Source of the DNA: Cordylochernes scorpioides
Taxonomy: Eukaryota; Arthropoda; Arachnida; Pseudoscorpiones; Chernetidae
Direction: 5' to 3'
Assembly: GCA_030710605.1 (NCBI GenBank)
Contig: CP092882.1
Location: forward strand, 22,950,446 to 23,014,445
Length of the DNA stretch: 64,000 nucleotides
This document shows, piece after piece, positions 52,076 to 64,000 of this stretch. Each line of letters begins with the position of its first letter. Position 1 is the first letter of the stretch. The position numbers and the translations under genes were made by a program. Under the pieces are notes generated by a model. The model was given only the letters and a program-made list of their open reading frames with translations. It was not told the DNA's origin and ran no database searches.

Positions 52076-52857
52076 AAAACGTTTAAGATGTATATCATTA
52101 TATAAGGATTGGTATAGCATATATGGGAACAAATTTTGATCTTTATAAGAACTACATTAGCTGGCTGGATTTTATTTTGAAGAAGAATATCGTTTAAAAT
52201 TATCCTGAATAAGGTAGAAAGTTGGACCCGAAGGTTAAGGAAATATAAGAAATTTGAGAATGGTTGATACTAACTATCCTTTCTCAAATTCTGATCGTTT
52301 TTTGTCAAAGATATATTTTATATTCAATAAATTTACATTGTATCCTAATTATTGCATAGTAGTTTTATATTTTCTATATAATAATAATAATATAAACGAT
52401 AGGGGTTTGTGTGTAATATGTTTTTATCTCTATTTTATAAATATTGAATAAAATTTAAACACATCAATCGTGCTATTTAAAATATGTAAATTTGCATATT
52501 ATAAAACTATTTTATTATATTAACTCTATCAAATGGTGTCTTTATTTTGGTTAAACTGGGCTAAAAGCTTTTAATGCCAAAATCTCTTCTTTACGGCACT
52601 CTAAAATAAGAAAAACAAGTTTTTTTAAATCTGTTTCTTCTATTTATTTTATCGGATTACGGCTGTGAAGTCTTTTTAACTTTAAAAGTTCTTAGTCAAG
52701 TTTTAACGAAATACAGATATAGTTATTAGGTTAATTGTCGTGTTTCAATATAATGAATTTGGAGTAAATCCACTTCTGAGATATCCACAGAAGAGAGAAT
52801 ATGGTTTTACGGGCTACTAAGCAGAGTGTATGTTTTTCGAGCACAAAAAAAAAAAAG

Positions 52858-52925
52858 TTCCCATACCGAGAATCGTACCCAGGTCTACTAGTTGAGAGTC
52901 AGGTATTCTAGTTGTCCATAGAAGG
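52858..52925 (-). pseudogene. tRNA-Glu(CUC)-like sequence, probably a SINE head
   Basis: On the minus strand: TACCTGACTCTCAACTAGTA (anticodon loop CTCTCAA), B box GGTACGATTCT, acceptor 3' strand GGTATGGGAA, then a long T run. It strongly resembles tRNA-Glu but the D arm and 5' acceptor strand are decayed, so it is not a working tRNA. Confidence 0.7.
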
Positions 52926-53329
52926 GCAACTCATGTATGGTACTATGCAAATAAACAAGCAAGAAAGAAGTAGAAAACAAAACCTTATCCCGAGGATGGT
53001 CCGAGCTGGCCCAGCCGACTTACCTGAGAGCTTGCTCGTGGTCGGAAGCACGTGGAGATTGCGCGCGCACCTCACCGGTTGCCCTGGAAACTATTGATCA
53101 TGCCGCCAGTCGCCACCCAGGGGGGGGGGGGGGGAGGGAGGTGTAACAGGTAGTTGGGAGATGACGGCAAAAATTTAGCAAGTTTCCAGACAACTGAACT
53201 CTTCGATTACACCCCACCAGTGGCATGCAGGCAACTTTCCCCATCTATATCTCCACAGATTTCAGATATCTAGCTAATCTATCATCATATCATGACATAA
53301 TATCATCTTTTCATCATGTAAATGATTGT

Positions 53330-53500
53330 TACTGATGGATTATGTCATCTATCGGAATATATAGTATCTTAACCTCTTGATTCATTCAAGAATATTGAAC
53401 GAAATCTTTTTTTATGATGAATTAAGAAATACCAAACATTACGCGTTTCGGATTACTGATTTGCCTCAGCAGGGCCAAAGTGCAGTACTTAAATGAGAAG
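53330..53500 (-). mobile_element. HHR-1b relic with degenerate hammerhead
   Basis: GATTATGTCATCTATCGGAA matches the HHR-1b start; at the ribozyme position the minus strand keeps GAAACGCGUA and CUGA but has lost three bases of CUGAUGA (about 53,440-53,475). Inactive. Confidence 0.55.
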
Positions 53501-53564
53501 GTTATCATAAATGTTTGGACAGTGAGATTCTATTGGCAATATAGAAATAGTAAAGAAACGCGCT

Positions 53565-53722
53565 TCTGTATCTATGGGAAAAGGACAAAAAATAAAATAA
53601 TTTTAGGCATTTCTCTCTCTTTTTCAATTAATTATTAATAAAAGATCATTTTTTATTCATCAATAAACAGAGAAAAAGAGAGAAATAACTTGAAATATTT
53701 TTGTTCTCTTTTCCTATAGATG
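53565..53722. repeat. Foldback, arms about 60 bp
   Basis: TATGGGAAAAGGACAAAAAA...TTTCTCTCTCTTTTTC faces GAAAAAGAGAGAAATAAC...TTTGTTCTCTTTTCCTATAG across an AT-rich loop. No known termini. Confidence 0.65.
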
Positions 53723-53726
53723 AAGT

Positions 53727-53786
53727 AGGCTTTATTTATCATTCCTATGTAAATATTATAGATGAGTTAAAGTTATCTCTATGCTA
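53727..53786. repeat. Detached satellite monomer part
   Basis: TAGGCTTTATTTATCATTCC to CTCTATGCTA matches the middle of the 113-bp satellite with about 10% divergence. It is the left side of the monomer split by LINE-C. Confidence 0.8.
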
Positions 53787-54436
53787 CGGTGGTGTCTTGT
53801 CCATGGAGCATATCAGATCGGTCCGTGCACCCTGATCACAATATCGGCCAACTGAGGTGGTGGTGTCTTGTCCTTGGAGCAGATCAGATCGGTCCATGCA
53901 CCCTGATCACAATATCGGCCAACTGAGGTGGTGGTGTCTTGTCCTTGGAGCAGATCAGATCGGTCCATGCACCCTGATCACAATATCGGCCAACTGAGGT
54001 GGTGGTGTCTTGTCCATGGAGCAGATCAGATCGGTCCATGCACCCTGATCACAATATCGGCCAACTGAGGTGGTGATGTCTTGTCCATGGAGCAGATCAG
54101 ATCGGTCCATGCACCCTGATCACAATACCGGCCAACTGAGGTGGTGGTGGTGTCTTGTCCATGGAGCAGATCAGATCGGTCCATGCACCCTGATCACAAT
54201 ATCGGCCAACTGAGGTGGTGGTGTCTTGTCCATGGAGCAGATCAGATCGGTCCATGCACCCTGATCACAATATCGGCCAACTGAGGTGGTGATGTCTTGT
54301 CCATGGAGCAGATCAGATCGGTCCATGCACCCTGATCACAATACCGGCCAACTGAGGTGGTGGTGGTGTCTTGTCCATGGAGCAGATCAGATCGGTCCAT
54401 GCACCCTGATTACAATATCGGCTAACTGATATGGCT
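53787..54436. repeat. 71-bp tandem array, nine copies
   Basis: GTCTTGTCC recurs at 53,794, 53,865, 53,936, 54,007, 54,078, 54,152, 54,223, 54,294 and 54,368. Units contain GGAGCAGATCAGATCGGTCC, ATGCACCCTGATCACAATAT and CGGCCAACTGAGG and are nearly identical apart from extra TGG triplets. The unit includes the last codons of the adjacent LINE ORF2 (minus strand, QLADI...). Confidence 0.92.
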
Positions 54437-55030
54437 TGTCCGTATGATTGTCCTCATCTGGATTGATGTCTGCCATATAGAGGGCTGCAAGGATGGCCGG
54501 GTAACTGTATATATGGTCTGGAGTAAGTTAGGTGTTGTGACAGTTATTGCAGTTCCTGTAGGATCTATTCATGTCTAGGTTTATCTTCATTCCTTTAAAA
54601 TGTCCTGTTCTGATTCTTGAAATTGTTGATAATTCTCTGTTAATTTTGAGGTTGCATATAGGCTGGGGTATTTTGGTTTTTGTAATGAGTTTTTCTTTCG
54701 CTATTGTATTTGTGTCTTTCAGTGTTATTGAACTGATTTCCAGTGCCTGTTTTCATCCTTCCTTCGCTAGGACATCAGCCTGTTCATTGCCTTCTATTCC
54801 TACATGGTCTGGCATCCATTGCATGGTACATCTTTTGCCTATTGGGTCAAGTCGTCTTAGGATTTCATGTATTTGGTGGGTTAGGTCTATTTTTCCCTTC
54901 TCTATTGCCTGTAGGGATGATTTAGAGTCTGTTAAGATTACAATTCCTCGGGTTTTATTTTCTTTGAATAAAAATAGAGGTTCAGAGACTCTTTCTTTGA
55001 AGGCCAATAATTCGAAGAATAGTTTGAAAA
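54437..55030 (-). pseudogene. LINE ORF2 remnant: RNase H and C-terminal zinc-finger-like domain
   Basis: The frame 55,007-54,753 holds an RNase H half: ILTDSKSSLQAIEKG (second catalytic Asp region) and WMPDHVGIEGNEQADVLAKEG (the conserved H..I.GNE.AD block). A TGA follows, but the same frame continues open with SRIRTGHFKGMK and CNNCHN, the usual segment after RNase H in I/R1-type LINEs. A frameshift then leads to PDHIYSYPAILAAL and QLADI. One stop and one frameshift make it a pseudogene. RNase H points to the I/R1/Loa group. Confidence 0.8.
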
Positions 55031-55044
55031 TATTTTTCCTTGTC

Positions 55045-58000
55045 CTCTATGCTATATTAAGATTGATAGGTTAGAATAAAGCTAGTATATGCAAGGATTT
55101 GTTAGGTAGGCTTTATTTTCTATTCCTATGTAAATATTATAGTGAGGTAAAGTTATCCCTATGCTATATTAGGATTGATAAGTTAGAATAAAGCTAGTGT
55201 ATGCAAGGATTTGTTAGGTAGGCTTTATTTTCTATTCCTATGTAAATATTATAGGTGAGGTAAAGTTATCCCTATGCTATATTAAAATTAGTAGGTTAGA
55301 ATAAAGCTAGTATATGCAAGGATTTGTTAGGTAGGCTTTATTTTCTATTCCTATGTAAATATTATAGGTGAGGTAAAGTTATCCCTATGCTATATTAGGA
55401 TTGATAAGTTAGAATAAAGCTAGTGTATGCAAGGATTTGTTAGGTAGGCTTTATTTTCTATTCCTATGTAAATATTATAGGTGAGGTAAAGTTATCCCTA
55501 TGCTATATTAGGATTAATAAGTTAGAATAAAGCTAGTGTATGCAAGGATTTGTTAGGTAGGCTTTATTTTCTATTCCTATGTGAATATTATAGGTGAGGT
55601 AAAGTTATCCCTATGCTATATTAGGATTAATAAGTTAGAATAAAGCTAGTGTATGCAAGGATTTGTTAGGTAGGCTTTATTTTCTATTCCTATGTAAATA
55701 TTATAGGTGAGGTAGAGTTATCCCTATGCTATATTAGGATTGATAAGTTAGAATAAAGCTAGTGTATGCAAGGATTTGTTAGGTAGGCTTTATTTTCTAT
55801 TCCTATGTAAATATTATAGGTGAGGTAAAGTTATCCCTATGCTATATTAGGATTGATAAGTTAGAATAAAGCTAGTGTATGCAAGGATTTGTTAGGTAGG
55901 CTTTATTTTCTATTCCTATGTAAATATTATAGTGAGGTAAAGTTATCCCTATGCTATATTAGGATTGATAAGTTAGAATAAAGCTAGTGTATGCAAGGAT
56001 TTGTTAGGTAGGCTTTATTTTCTATTCCTATGTAAATATTATAGGTGAGGTAAAGTTATCCCTATGCTATATTAGAATTGATAGGTTAGAATAAAGCTAG
56101 TATATGCAGGATTTGTTAGGTAGGCTTTATTTTCTATTCCTATGTAAATATTATAGGTGAGGTAAAGTTATCCCTATGCTATATTAGAATTGATAGGTTA
56201 GAATAAAGCTAGTATATGCAGGATTTGTTAGGTAGGCTTTATTTTCTATTCCTATGTAAATATTATAGGTGAGGTAAAGTTATCCCAATGCTATATTAAA
56301 ATTGATAAGTTAGAATAAAGCTAGTATATGCAAGGATTTGTTAGGTAGGCTTTATTTTCTATTCCTATGTGAATATTATAGTGAGGTAAAGTTATCCCTA
56401 TGCTATATTAGGATTGATAAGTTCGAATAAAGCTAGTATATGCAAGGATTTGTTAGGTAGGCTTTATTTTCTATTCCTATGTAAATATTATAGGTGAGGT
56501 AAAGTTATCCCTATGCTATATTAAGATTGATAGGTTAAAATAAAGCTAGTATATGCAAGGATTTGTTAGGTAGGCTTTATTTTCTATTCCTATGTAAATA
56601 TTATAGGTGAGGTAAAGTTATCCCTATGCTATATTAGGATTGATAAGTTAGAATAAAGCTAGTGTATGCAAGGATTTGTTAGGTAGGCTTTATTTTCTAT
56701 TCCTATGTAAATATTATAGGTGAGGTAAAGTTATCCCTATGCTATATTATGATTGATAAGTTAGAATAAAGCTAGTGTATGCAAGGATTTGTTAGGTAGG
56801 CTTTATTTTCTATTCCTATGTAAATATTATAGGTGAGGTAAAGTTATCCCTATGCTATATTAGGATTGATAAGTTAGAATAAAGCTAGTGTATGTAAGGA
56901 TTTGTTAGGTAGGCTTTATTTTCTATTCCTATGTAAATATTATAGGTGAGGTAAAGTTATCCCTATGATATATTAGGATTGATAAGTTAGAATAAAGCTA
57001 GTGTATGCAAGGATTTGTTAGGTAGGCTTTATTTTCTATTCCTATGTAAATATTATAGGTGAGGTAAAGTTATCCCTATGCTATATTAGGATTGATAAGT
57101 TAGAATAAAGCTAGTGTATGCAAGGATTTGTTAGGTAGGCTTTATTTTCTATTCCTATGTAAATATTATAGTGAGGTAAAGTAATCCCTATGCTATATTA
57201 GGATTGATAAGTTAGAATAAAGCTAGTGTATGCAAGGATTTGTTAGGTAGGCTTTATTTTCTATTCCTATGTAAATATTATAGTGAGGTAAAGTTATCCC
57301 TATGCTATATTAGGATTGATAGGTTAGAATAAAGCTAGTGTATGCAAGGATTTGTTAGGTAGGCTTTATTTTCTATTCCTATGTAAATATTATAGGTGAG
57401 GTAAAGTTATCCCTATGCTATATTAGGATTGATAGGTTAGAATAAAGCTAGTGTATGCAAGGATTTGTTAGGTAGGCTTTATTTTCTATTCCTATGTAAA
57501 TATTATAGGTGAGGTAAAGTTATCCCTATGCTATATTAGGATTGATAAGTTAAAATAAAGCTAGTGTATGCAAGGATTTGTTAGGTAGGCTTTATTTTCT
57601 ATTCTTTTGTAAATATTATAGGTGAGGTAAAGTTATCCCTATGCTATATTAGGATTGATAAGTTAGAATAAAGCTAGTGTATGCAAGGATTTGTTAGGTA
57701 GGCTTTATTTTCTATTCCTATGTAAATATTATAGGTGAGGTAAAGTTATCCCAATGCTATATTAAATTGATAAGTTAGAATAAAGCTAGTGTATGCAAGG
57801 ATTTGTTAGGTAGGCTTTATTTTCTATTCCTATGTGAATATTATAGTGAGGTAAAGTTATCCCTATGCTATATTAGAATTGATAAGTTAGAATAAAGCTA
57901 GTATATGCAAGGATTTGTTAGGTAGGCTTTATTTTCTATTCCTATGTAAATATTATAGTGAGGTAAAGTTATCCCTATGCTATATTAGGATTGATAAGTT

Positions 58001-61000
58001 AGAATAAAGCTAGTATATGCAAGGATTTGTTAGGTAGGCTTTATTTTCTATTCCTATGTAAATATTATAGGTGAGGTAAAGTTATCCCTATGCTATATTA
58101 GGATTGATAAGTTAGAATAAAGCTAGTGTATGCAAGGATTTGTTAGGTAGGCTTTATTTTCTATTCCTATGTAAATATTATAGTGAGGTAAAGTTATCCC
58201 TATGCTATATTAGGATTGATAGGTTAGAATAAAGCTAGTGTATGCAAGGATTTGTTAGGTAGGCTTTATTTTCTATTCCTATGTAAATATTATAGGTGAG
58301 GTAAAGTTATCCCTATGCTATATTAGGATTGATAAGTTAGAATAAAGCTAGTGTATGCAAGGATTTGTTAGGTAGGCTTTATTTTCTATTCTTTTGTAAA
58401 TATTATAGGTGAGGTAAAGTTATCCCTATGCTATATTAGGATTGATAAGTTAGAATAAAGCTAGTGTATGCAAGGATTTGTTAGGTAGGCTTTATTTTCT
58501 ATTCCTATGTAAATATTATAGGTGAGGTAAAGTTATCCCTATGCTATATTAAATTGATAAGTTAGAATAAAGCTAGTGTATGCAAGGATTTGTTAGGTAG
58601 GCTTTATTTTCTATTCCTATGTAAATATTATAGGTGAGGTAAAGTTATCCCTATGCTATATTAGGATTGATAAGTTAGAATAAAGCTAGTGTATGCAGGA
58701 TTTGTTAGGTAGGCTTTATTTTCTATTCCTATGTAAATATTATAGGTGAGGTAAAGTTATCCCTATGCTATATTAGAATTGATAGTTAGAATAAAGCTAG
58801 TGTATGCAAGGATTTGTTAGGTAGGCTTTATTTTCTATTCCTATGTAAATATTATAGGTGAGGTAAAGTTATCCCTATGCTATATTAGGATTGATAAGTT
58901 AGAATAAAGCTAGTGTATGCAGGATTTGTTAGGTAGGCTTTATTTTCTATTCCTATGTAAATATTATAGTGAGGTAAAGTTATCCCTATGCTATATTAGA
59001 ATTGATAAGTTAGAATAAAGCTAGTATATGCAAGGATTTGTTAGGTAGGCTTTATTTTCTATTCCTATGTAAATATTATAGTGAGGTAAAGTTATCCCTA
59101 TGCTATATTAGGATTGATAAGTTAGAATAAAGCTAGTATATGCAAGGATTTGTTAGGTAGGCTTTATTTTCTATTCCTATGTAAATATTATAGGTGAGGT
59201 AAAGTTATCCCTATGCTATATTAAGATTGATAAGTTAGAATAAAGCTAGTGTATGCAAGGATTTGTTAGGTAGGCTTTATTTTCTATTCCTATGTAAATA
59301 TTATAGGTGAGGTAAAGTTATCCCTATGCTATATTAGGATTGATAAGTTAGAATAACGCTAGTGTATGCAGGATTTGTTAGGTAGGCTTTATTTTCTATT
59401 CCTATGTAAATATTATAGGTGAGGTAAAGTTATCCCTATGCTATATTATGATTGATAAGTTAGAATAAAGCTAGTGTATGCAAGGATTTGTTAGGTAGGC
59501 TTTATTTTCTATTCCTATGTAAATATTATAGGTGAGGTAAAGTTATCCCTATGCTATATTAGGATTGATAAGTTAGAATAAAGCTAGTGTATGTAAGGAT
59601 TTGTTAGGTAGGCTTTATTTTCTATTCCTATGTAAATATTATAGGTGAGGTAAAGTTATCCCTATGATATATTAGGATTGATAAGTTAGAATAAAGCTAG
59701 TGTATGCAAGGATTTGTTAGGTAGGCTTTATTTTCTATTCCTATGTAAATATTATAGGTGAGGTAAAGTTATCCCTATGCTATATTAGGATTGATAAGTT
59801 AGAATAAAGCTAGTGTATGCAAGGATTTGTTAGGTAGGCTTTATTTTCTATTCCTATGTAAATATTATAGGTGAGGTAAAGTTATCCCTATGCTATATTA
59901 GGATTGATAAGTTAGAATAAAGCTAGTGTATGCAAGGATTTGTTAGGTAGGCTTTATTTTCTATTCCTATGTAAATATTATAGTGAGGTAAAGTTATCCC
60001 TATGCTATATTAGGATTGATAAGTTAGAATAAAGCTAGTGTATGCAAGGATTTGTTAGGTAGGCTTTATTTTCTATTCCTATGTAAATATTATAGGTGAG
60101 GTAAAGTTATCCCTATGCTATATTAGGATTGATAGGTTAGAATAAAGCTAGTGTATGCAAGGATTTGTTAGGTAGGCTTTATTTTCTATTCCTATGTAAA
60201 TATTATAGGTGAGGTAAAGTTATCCCTATGCTATATTAGGATTGATAAGTTAAAATAAAGCTAGTGTATGCAAGGATTTGTTAGGTAGGCTTTATTTTCT
60301 ATTCTTTTGTAAATATTATAGGTGAGGTAAAGTTATCCCTATGCTATATTAGGATTGATAAGTTAGAATAAAGCTAGTGTATGCAAGGATTTGTTAGGTA
60401 GGCTTTATTTTCTATTCCTATGTAAATATTATAGGTGAGGTAAAGTTATCCCTATGCTATATTAGGATTGATAAGTTAGAATAAAGCTAGTGTATGCAAG
60501 GATTTGTTAGGTAGGCTTTATTTTCTATTCCTATGTAAATATTATAGGTGAGGTAAAGTTATCCCTATGCTATATTAGGATTGATAAGTTAGAATAAAGC
60601 TAGTGTATGCAGGATTTGTTAGGTAGGCTTTATTTTCTATTCCTATGTAAATATTATAGGTGAGGTAAAGTTATCCCTATGCTATATTAGGATTGATAAG
60701 TTAGAATAAAGCTAGTATATGCAAGGATTTGTTAGGTAGGCTTTATTTTCTATTCCTATGTAAATATTATAGGTGAGGTAAAGTTATCCCTATGCTATAT
60801 TAGGATTGATAAGTTAGAATAAAGCTAGTGTATGCAAGGATTTGTTAGGTAGGCTTTATTTTCTATTCCTATGTAAATATTATAGTGAGGTAAAGTTATC
60901 CCTATGCTATATTAGGATTGATAGGTTAGAATAAAGCTAGTGTATGCAAGGATTTGTTAGGTAGGCTTTATTTTCTATTCCTATGTAAATATTATAGGTG

Positions 61001-63945
61001 AGGTAAAGTTATCCCTATGCTATATTAGGATTGATAAGTTAGAATAAAGCTAGTGTATGCAAGGATTTGTTAGGTAGGCTTTATTTTCTATTCTTTTGTA
61101 AATATTATAGGTGAGGTAAAGTTATCCCTATGCTATATTAGGATTGATAAGTTAGAATAAAGCTAGTGTATGCAAGGATTTGTTAGGTAGGCTTTATTTT
61201 CTATTCCTATGTAAATATTATAGGTGAGGTAAAGTTATCCCTATGCTATATTAAAATTGATAAGTTAGAATAAAGCTAGTGTATGCAAGGATTTGTTAGG
61301 TAGGCTTTATTTTCTATTCCTATGTAAATATTATAGGTGAGGTAAAGTTATCCCTATGCTATATTAGGATTGATAAGTTAGAATAAAGCTAGTGTATGCA
61401 GGATTTCTTAGGTAGGCTTTATTTTCTATTCCTATGTAAATATTATAGGTGAGGTAAAGTTATCCCTATGCTATATTAAAATTGATAAGTTAGAATAAAG
61501 CTAGTGTATGCAAGGATTTGTTAGGTAGGCTTTATTTTCTATTCCTATGTAAATATTATAGGTGAGGTAAAGTTATCCCTATGCTATATTAGGATTGATA
61601 AGTTAGAATAAAGCTAGTGTATGCAGGATTTGTTAGGTAGGCTTTATTTTCTATTCCTATGTAAATATTATAGTGAGGTAAAGTTATCCCTATGCTATAT
61701 TAGAATTGATAAGTTAGAATAAAGCTAGTATATGCAAGGATTTGTTAGGTAGGCTTTATTTTCTATTCCTATGTAAATATTATAGTGAGGTAAAGTTATC
61801 CCTATGCTATATTAGGATTGATAAGTTAGAATAAAGCTAGTATATGCAAGGATTTGTTAGGTAGGCTTTATTTTCTATTCCTATGTAAATATTATAGGTG
61901 AGGTAAAGTTATCCCTATGCTATATTAAAATTGATAAGTTAGAATAAAGCTAGTGTATGCAAGGATTTGTTAGGTAGGCTTTATTTTCTATTCCTATGTA
62001 AATATTATAGGTGAGGTAAAGTTATCCCTATGCTATATTAGGATTGATAAGTTAGAATAACGCTAGTGTATGCAGGATTTGTTAGGTAGGCTTTATTTTC
62101 TATTCCTATGTAAATATTATAGTGAGGTAAAGTTATCCCTATGCTATATTAGAATTGATAAGTTAGAATAAAGCTAGTATATGCAAGGATTTGTTAGGTA
62201 GGCTTTATTTTCTATTCCTATGTAAATATTATAGTGAGGTAAAGTTATCCCTATGCTATATTAGGATTGATAAGTTAGAATAAAGCTAGTGTATGCAGGA
62301 TTTGTTAGGTAGGCTTTATTTTCTATTCATATGTAAATATTATAGTGAGGTAAAGTTATCCCTATGCTATATTAGGATTGATAAGTTAGAATAAAGCTAG
62401 TATATGCAAGGATTTGTTAGGTAGGCTTTATTTTCTATTCCTATGTAAATATTATAGGTGAGGTAAAGTTATCCCTATGCTATATTAAAATTGATAAGTT
62501 AGAATAAAGCTAGTGTATGCAAGGATTTGTTAGGTAGGCTTTATTTTCTATTCCTATGTAAATATTATAGGTGAGGTAAAGTTATCCCTATGCTATATTA
62601 GGATTGATAAGTTAGAATAAAGCTAGTGTATGCAGGATTTGTTAGGTAGGCTTTATTTTCTATTCCTATGTAAATATTATAGTGAGGTAAAGTTATCCCT
62701 ATGCTATATTAGAATTGATAAGTTAGAATAAAGCTAGTTAATGCAAGGATTTGTTAGGTAGGCTTTATTTTCTATTCCTATGTAAATATTATAGTGAGGT
62801 AAAGTTATCCCTATGCTATATTAGGATTGATAAGTTAGAATAAAGCTAGTATATGCAAGGATTTGTTAGGTAGGCTTTATTTTCTATTCCTATGTAAATA
62901 TTATAGGTGAGGTAAAGTTATCCCTATGCTATATTAGGATTGATAGGTTAGAATAAAGCTAGTGTATGCAAGGATTTGTTAGGTAGGCTTTATTTTCTAT
63001 TCCTATGTAAATATTATAGGTGAGGTAAAGTTATCCCTATGCTATATTAGGATTGATAAGTTAGAATAAAGCTAGTGTATGCAAGGATTTGTTAGGTAGG
63101 CTTTATTTTCTATTCTTTTGTAAATATTATAGGTGAGGTAAAGTTATCCCTATGCTATATTAGGATTGATAAGTTAGAATAAAGCTAGTGTATGCAAGGA
63201 TTTGTTAGGTAGGCTTTATTTTCTATTCCTATGTAAATATTATAGGTGAGGTAAAGTTATCCCTATGCTATATTAAAATTGATAAGTTAGAATAAAGCTA
63301 GTGTATGCAAGGATTTGTTAGGTAGGCTTTATTTTCTATTCCTATGTAAATATTATAGGTGAGGTAAAGTTATCCCTATGCTATATTAGGATTGATAAGT
63401 TAGAATAAAGCTAGTGTATGCAGGATTTGTTAGGTAGGCTTTATTTTCTATTCCTATGTAAATATTATAGTGAGGTAAAGTTATCCCTATGCTATATTAG
63501 AATTGATAGGTTAGAATAAAGCTAGTATATGCAAGGATTTCTTAGGTAGGCTTTATTTTCTATTCCTATGTAAATATTATAGTGAGGTAAAGTTATCCCT
63601 ATGCTATATTAGGATTGATAAGTTAGAATAAAGCTAGTATATGCAAGGATTTGTTAGGTAGGCTTTATTTTCTATTCCTATGTAAATATTATAGTGAGGT
63701 AAAGTTATCCCTATGCTATATTATGATTGATAAGTTAGAATAAAGCTAGTGTATGCAAGGATTTGTTAGGTAGGCTTTATTTTCTATTCCTATGTAAATA
63801 TTATAGGTGAGGTAAAGTTATCCCTATGCTATATTAGGATTGATAAGTTAGAATAAAGCTAGTGTATGCAGGATTTGTTAGGTAGGCTTTATTTTCTATT
63901 CCTATGTAAATATTATAGGTGAGGTAAAGTTATCACTATGCTATA
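55045..63945. repeat. 113-bp satellite array, about 79 copies, with higher-order repeats
   Basis: The monomer includes GAATAAAGCTAGTGTATGCA, AGGATTTGTTAGGTAGGC, TTTATTTTCTATTCCTATGT and GGTAAAGTTATCCCTATGCT. Lengths vary 110-113 bp from G or A deletions (TATAGTGAGG versus TATAGGTGAGG; GCAGG versus GCAAGG). Rare variants repeat with a fixed offset of about 2.70 kb: ATTCTTTTGT at 57,601 and 60,301, and at 58,388 and 61,090; TGTAAGG near 56,893 and 59,593. The array degrades over the last 55 bases of the window. No stable coding frame. Confidence 0.97.
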
Positions 63946-64000
63946 TTAGGATAAAAAAGATATAACAAAGATAGTATAGGCAAGGATCTGTTATATATTA

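Larger units (their letters stand above)
53787..55044 (-). mobile_element. LINE-C insertion in satellite, 10-bp target duplication
   Basis: The direct repeat CTCTATGCTA lies at 53,777-53,786 and 55,045-55,054, and satellite monomer sequence (53,727-53,786 and from 55,045) continues on either side. The element runs on the minus strand: a 5'-truncated RNase H region (about 55,030-54,750), C-terminal domain (to about 54,430), then 71-bp tandem repeats to its 3' end. Truncation at the 5' end with a short target duplication fits target-primed reverse transcription. Confidence 0.75.

Noticed and set aside
52858-52925. Functional tRNA-Glu gene
   Set aside because: The D arm and 5' acceptor strand are not paired or canonical; more likely a SINE head or tRNA pseudogene.
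54571-55074. 167-codon plus-strand frame
   Set aside because: It is the antisense shadow of the LINE RNase H remnant, which has recognisable motifs on the minus strand.

Overview
This window looks like repeat-dominated, AT-rich nuclear DNA from an invertebrate animal. The evidence is the mix of metazoan-type repeats: a Ty3/Gypsy element, LINE 3' ends, tRNA-Glu-derived SINEs, mariner and Tigger-like MITEs, Helitrons and hammerhead-ribozyme retroelements. I cannot name the phylum with confidence. Only one candidate host gene is visible: an intronless, full-length ribosomal protein eL43 (RPL37A) frame at 36,662-36,940. Almost everything else is mobile or tandem DNA.

Layout. 0.25-0.82 kb: inverted hammerhead element with one intact ribozyme. 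0.86-4.5 kb: MITEs, two solo LTRs, a 0.4-kb tandem duplication and a LINE 3' end split by a solo LTR. 5.27-9.98 kb: a Helitron carrying a second Helitron, which contains a small basic ORF and 3.6 kb of a 22-bp minisatellite. 10-19 kb: AT-rich DNA with LINE tails, a GC-rich Helitron and nested foldbacks. 19-34.5 kb: the densest zone of hammerhead and foldback elements, SINEs and solo LTRs. 34.5-37 kb: solo LTR, dead mariner transposase, the eL43 frame. 40.6-48.1 kb: an ORF1-only LINE-like unit split by a complete, apparently very young Gypsy element (453-bp LTRs, 4-bp target duplication, gag and pol joined by a probable -1 frameshift). 48.4-53.7 kb: MITEs, a short Helitron that is the empty-site paralogue of the 5.3-kb one, a 118-bp tandem array and LINE ends. 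53.8-55.0 kb: a LINE RNase H/C-terminal fragment with its last coding segment amplified as 71-bp repeats, inserted in satellite. 55.0-63.9 kb: a 113-bp satellite with higher-order duplication.

The most interesting system is a set of small non-autonomous retroelements with minimal type I hammerhead ribozymes. I can separate at least five families by stem sequences: stem III ACGCGU, ACCAUGGU, ACGU, AGCU and AUAU. Several copies are intact or nearly so, stems show compensatory changes between copies, one family has a U-A in place of the core C3-G8 pair, one locus is a direct tandem of 321-bp units with a ribozyme each, and others have 12-13-bp target duplications. Most are also present as inverted foldbacks. 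A further abundant foldback family carries the hammerhead core words in permuted order with covarying helices, and I cannot assign it to a known ribozyme class. No Penelope-type enzyme is encoded here, so the machinery that moves these elements must lie elsewhere.
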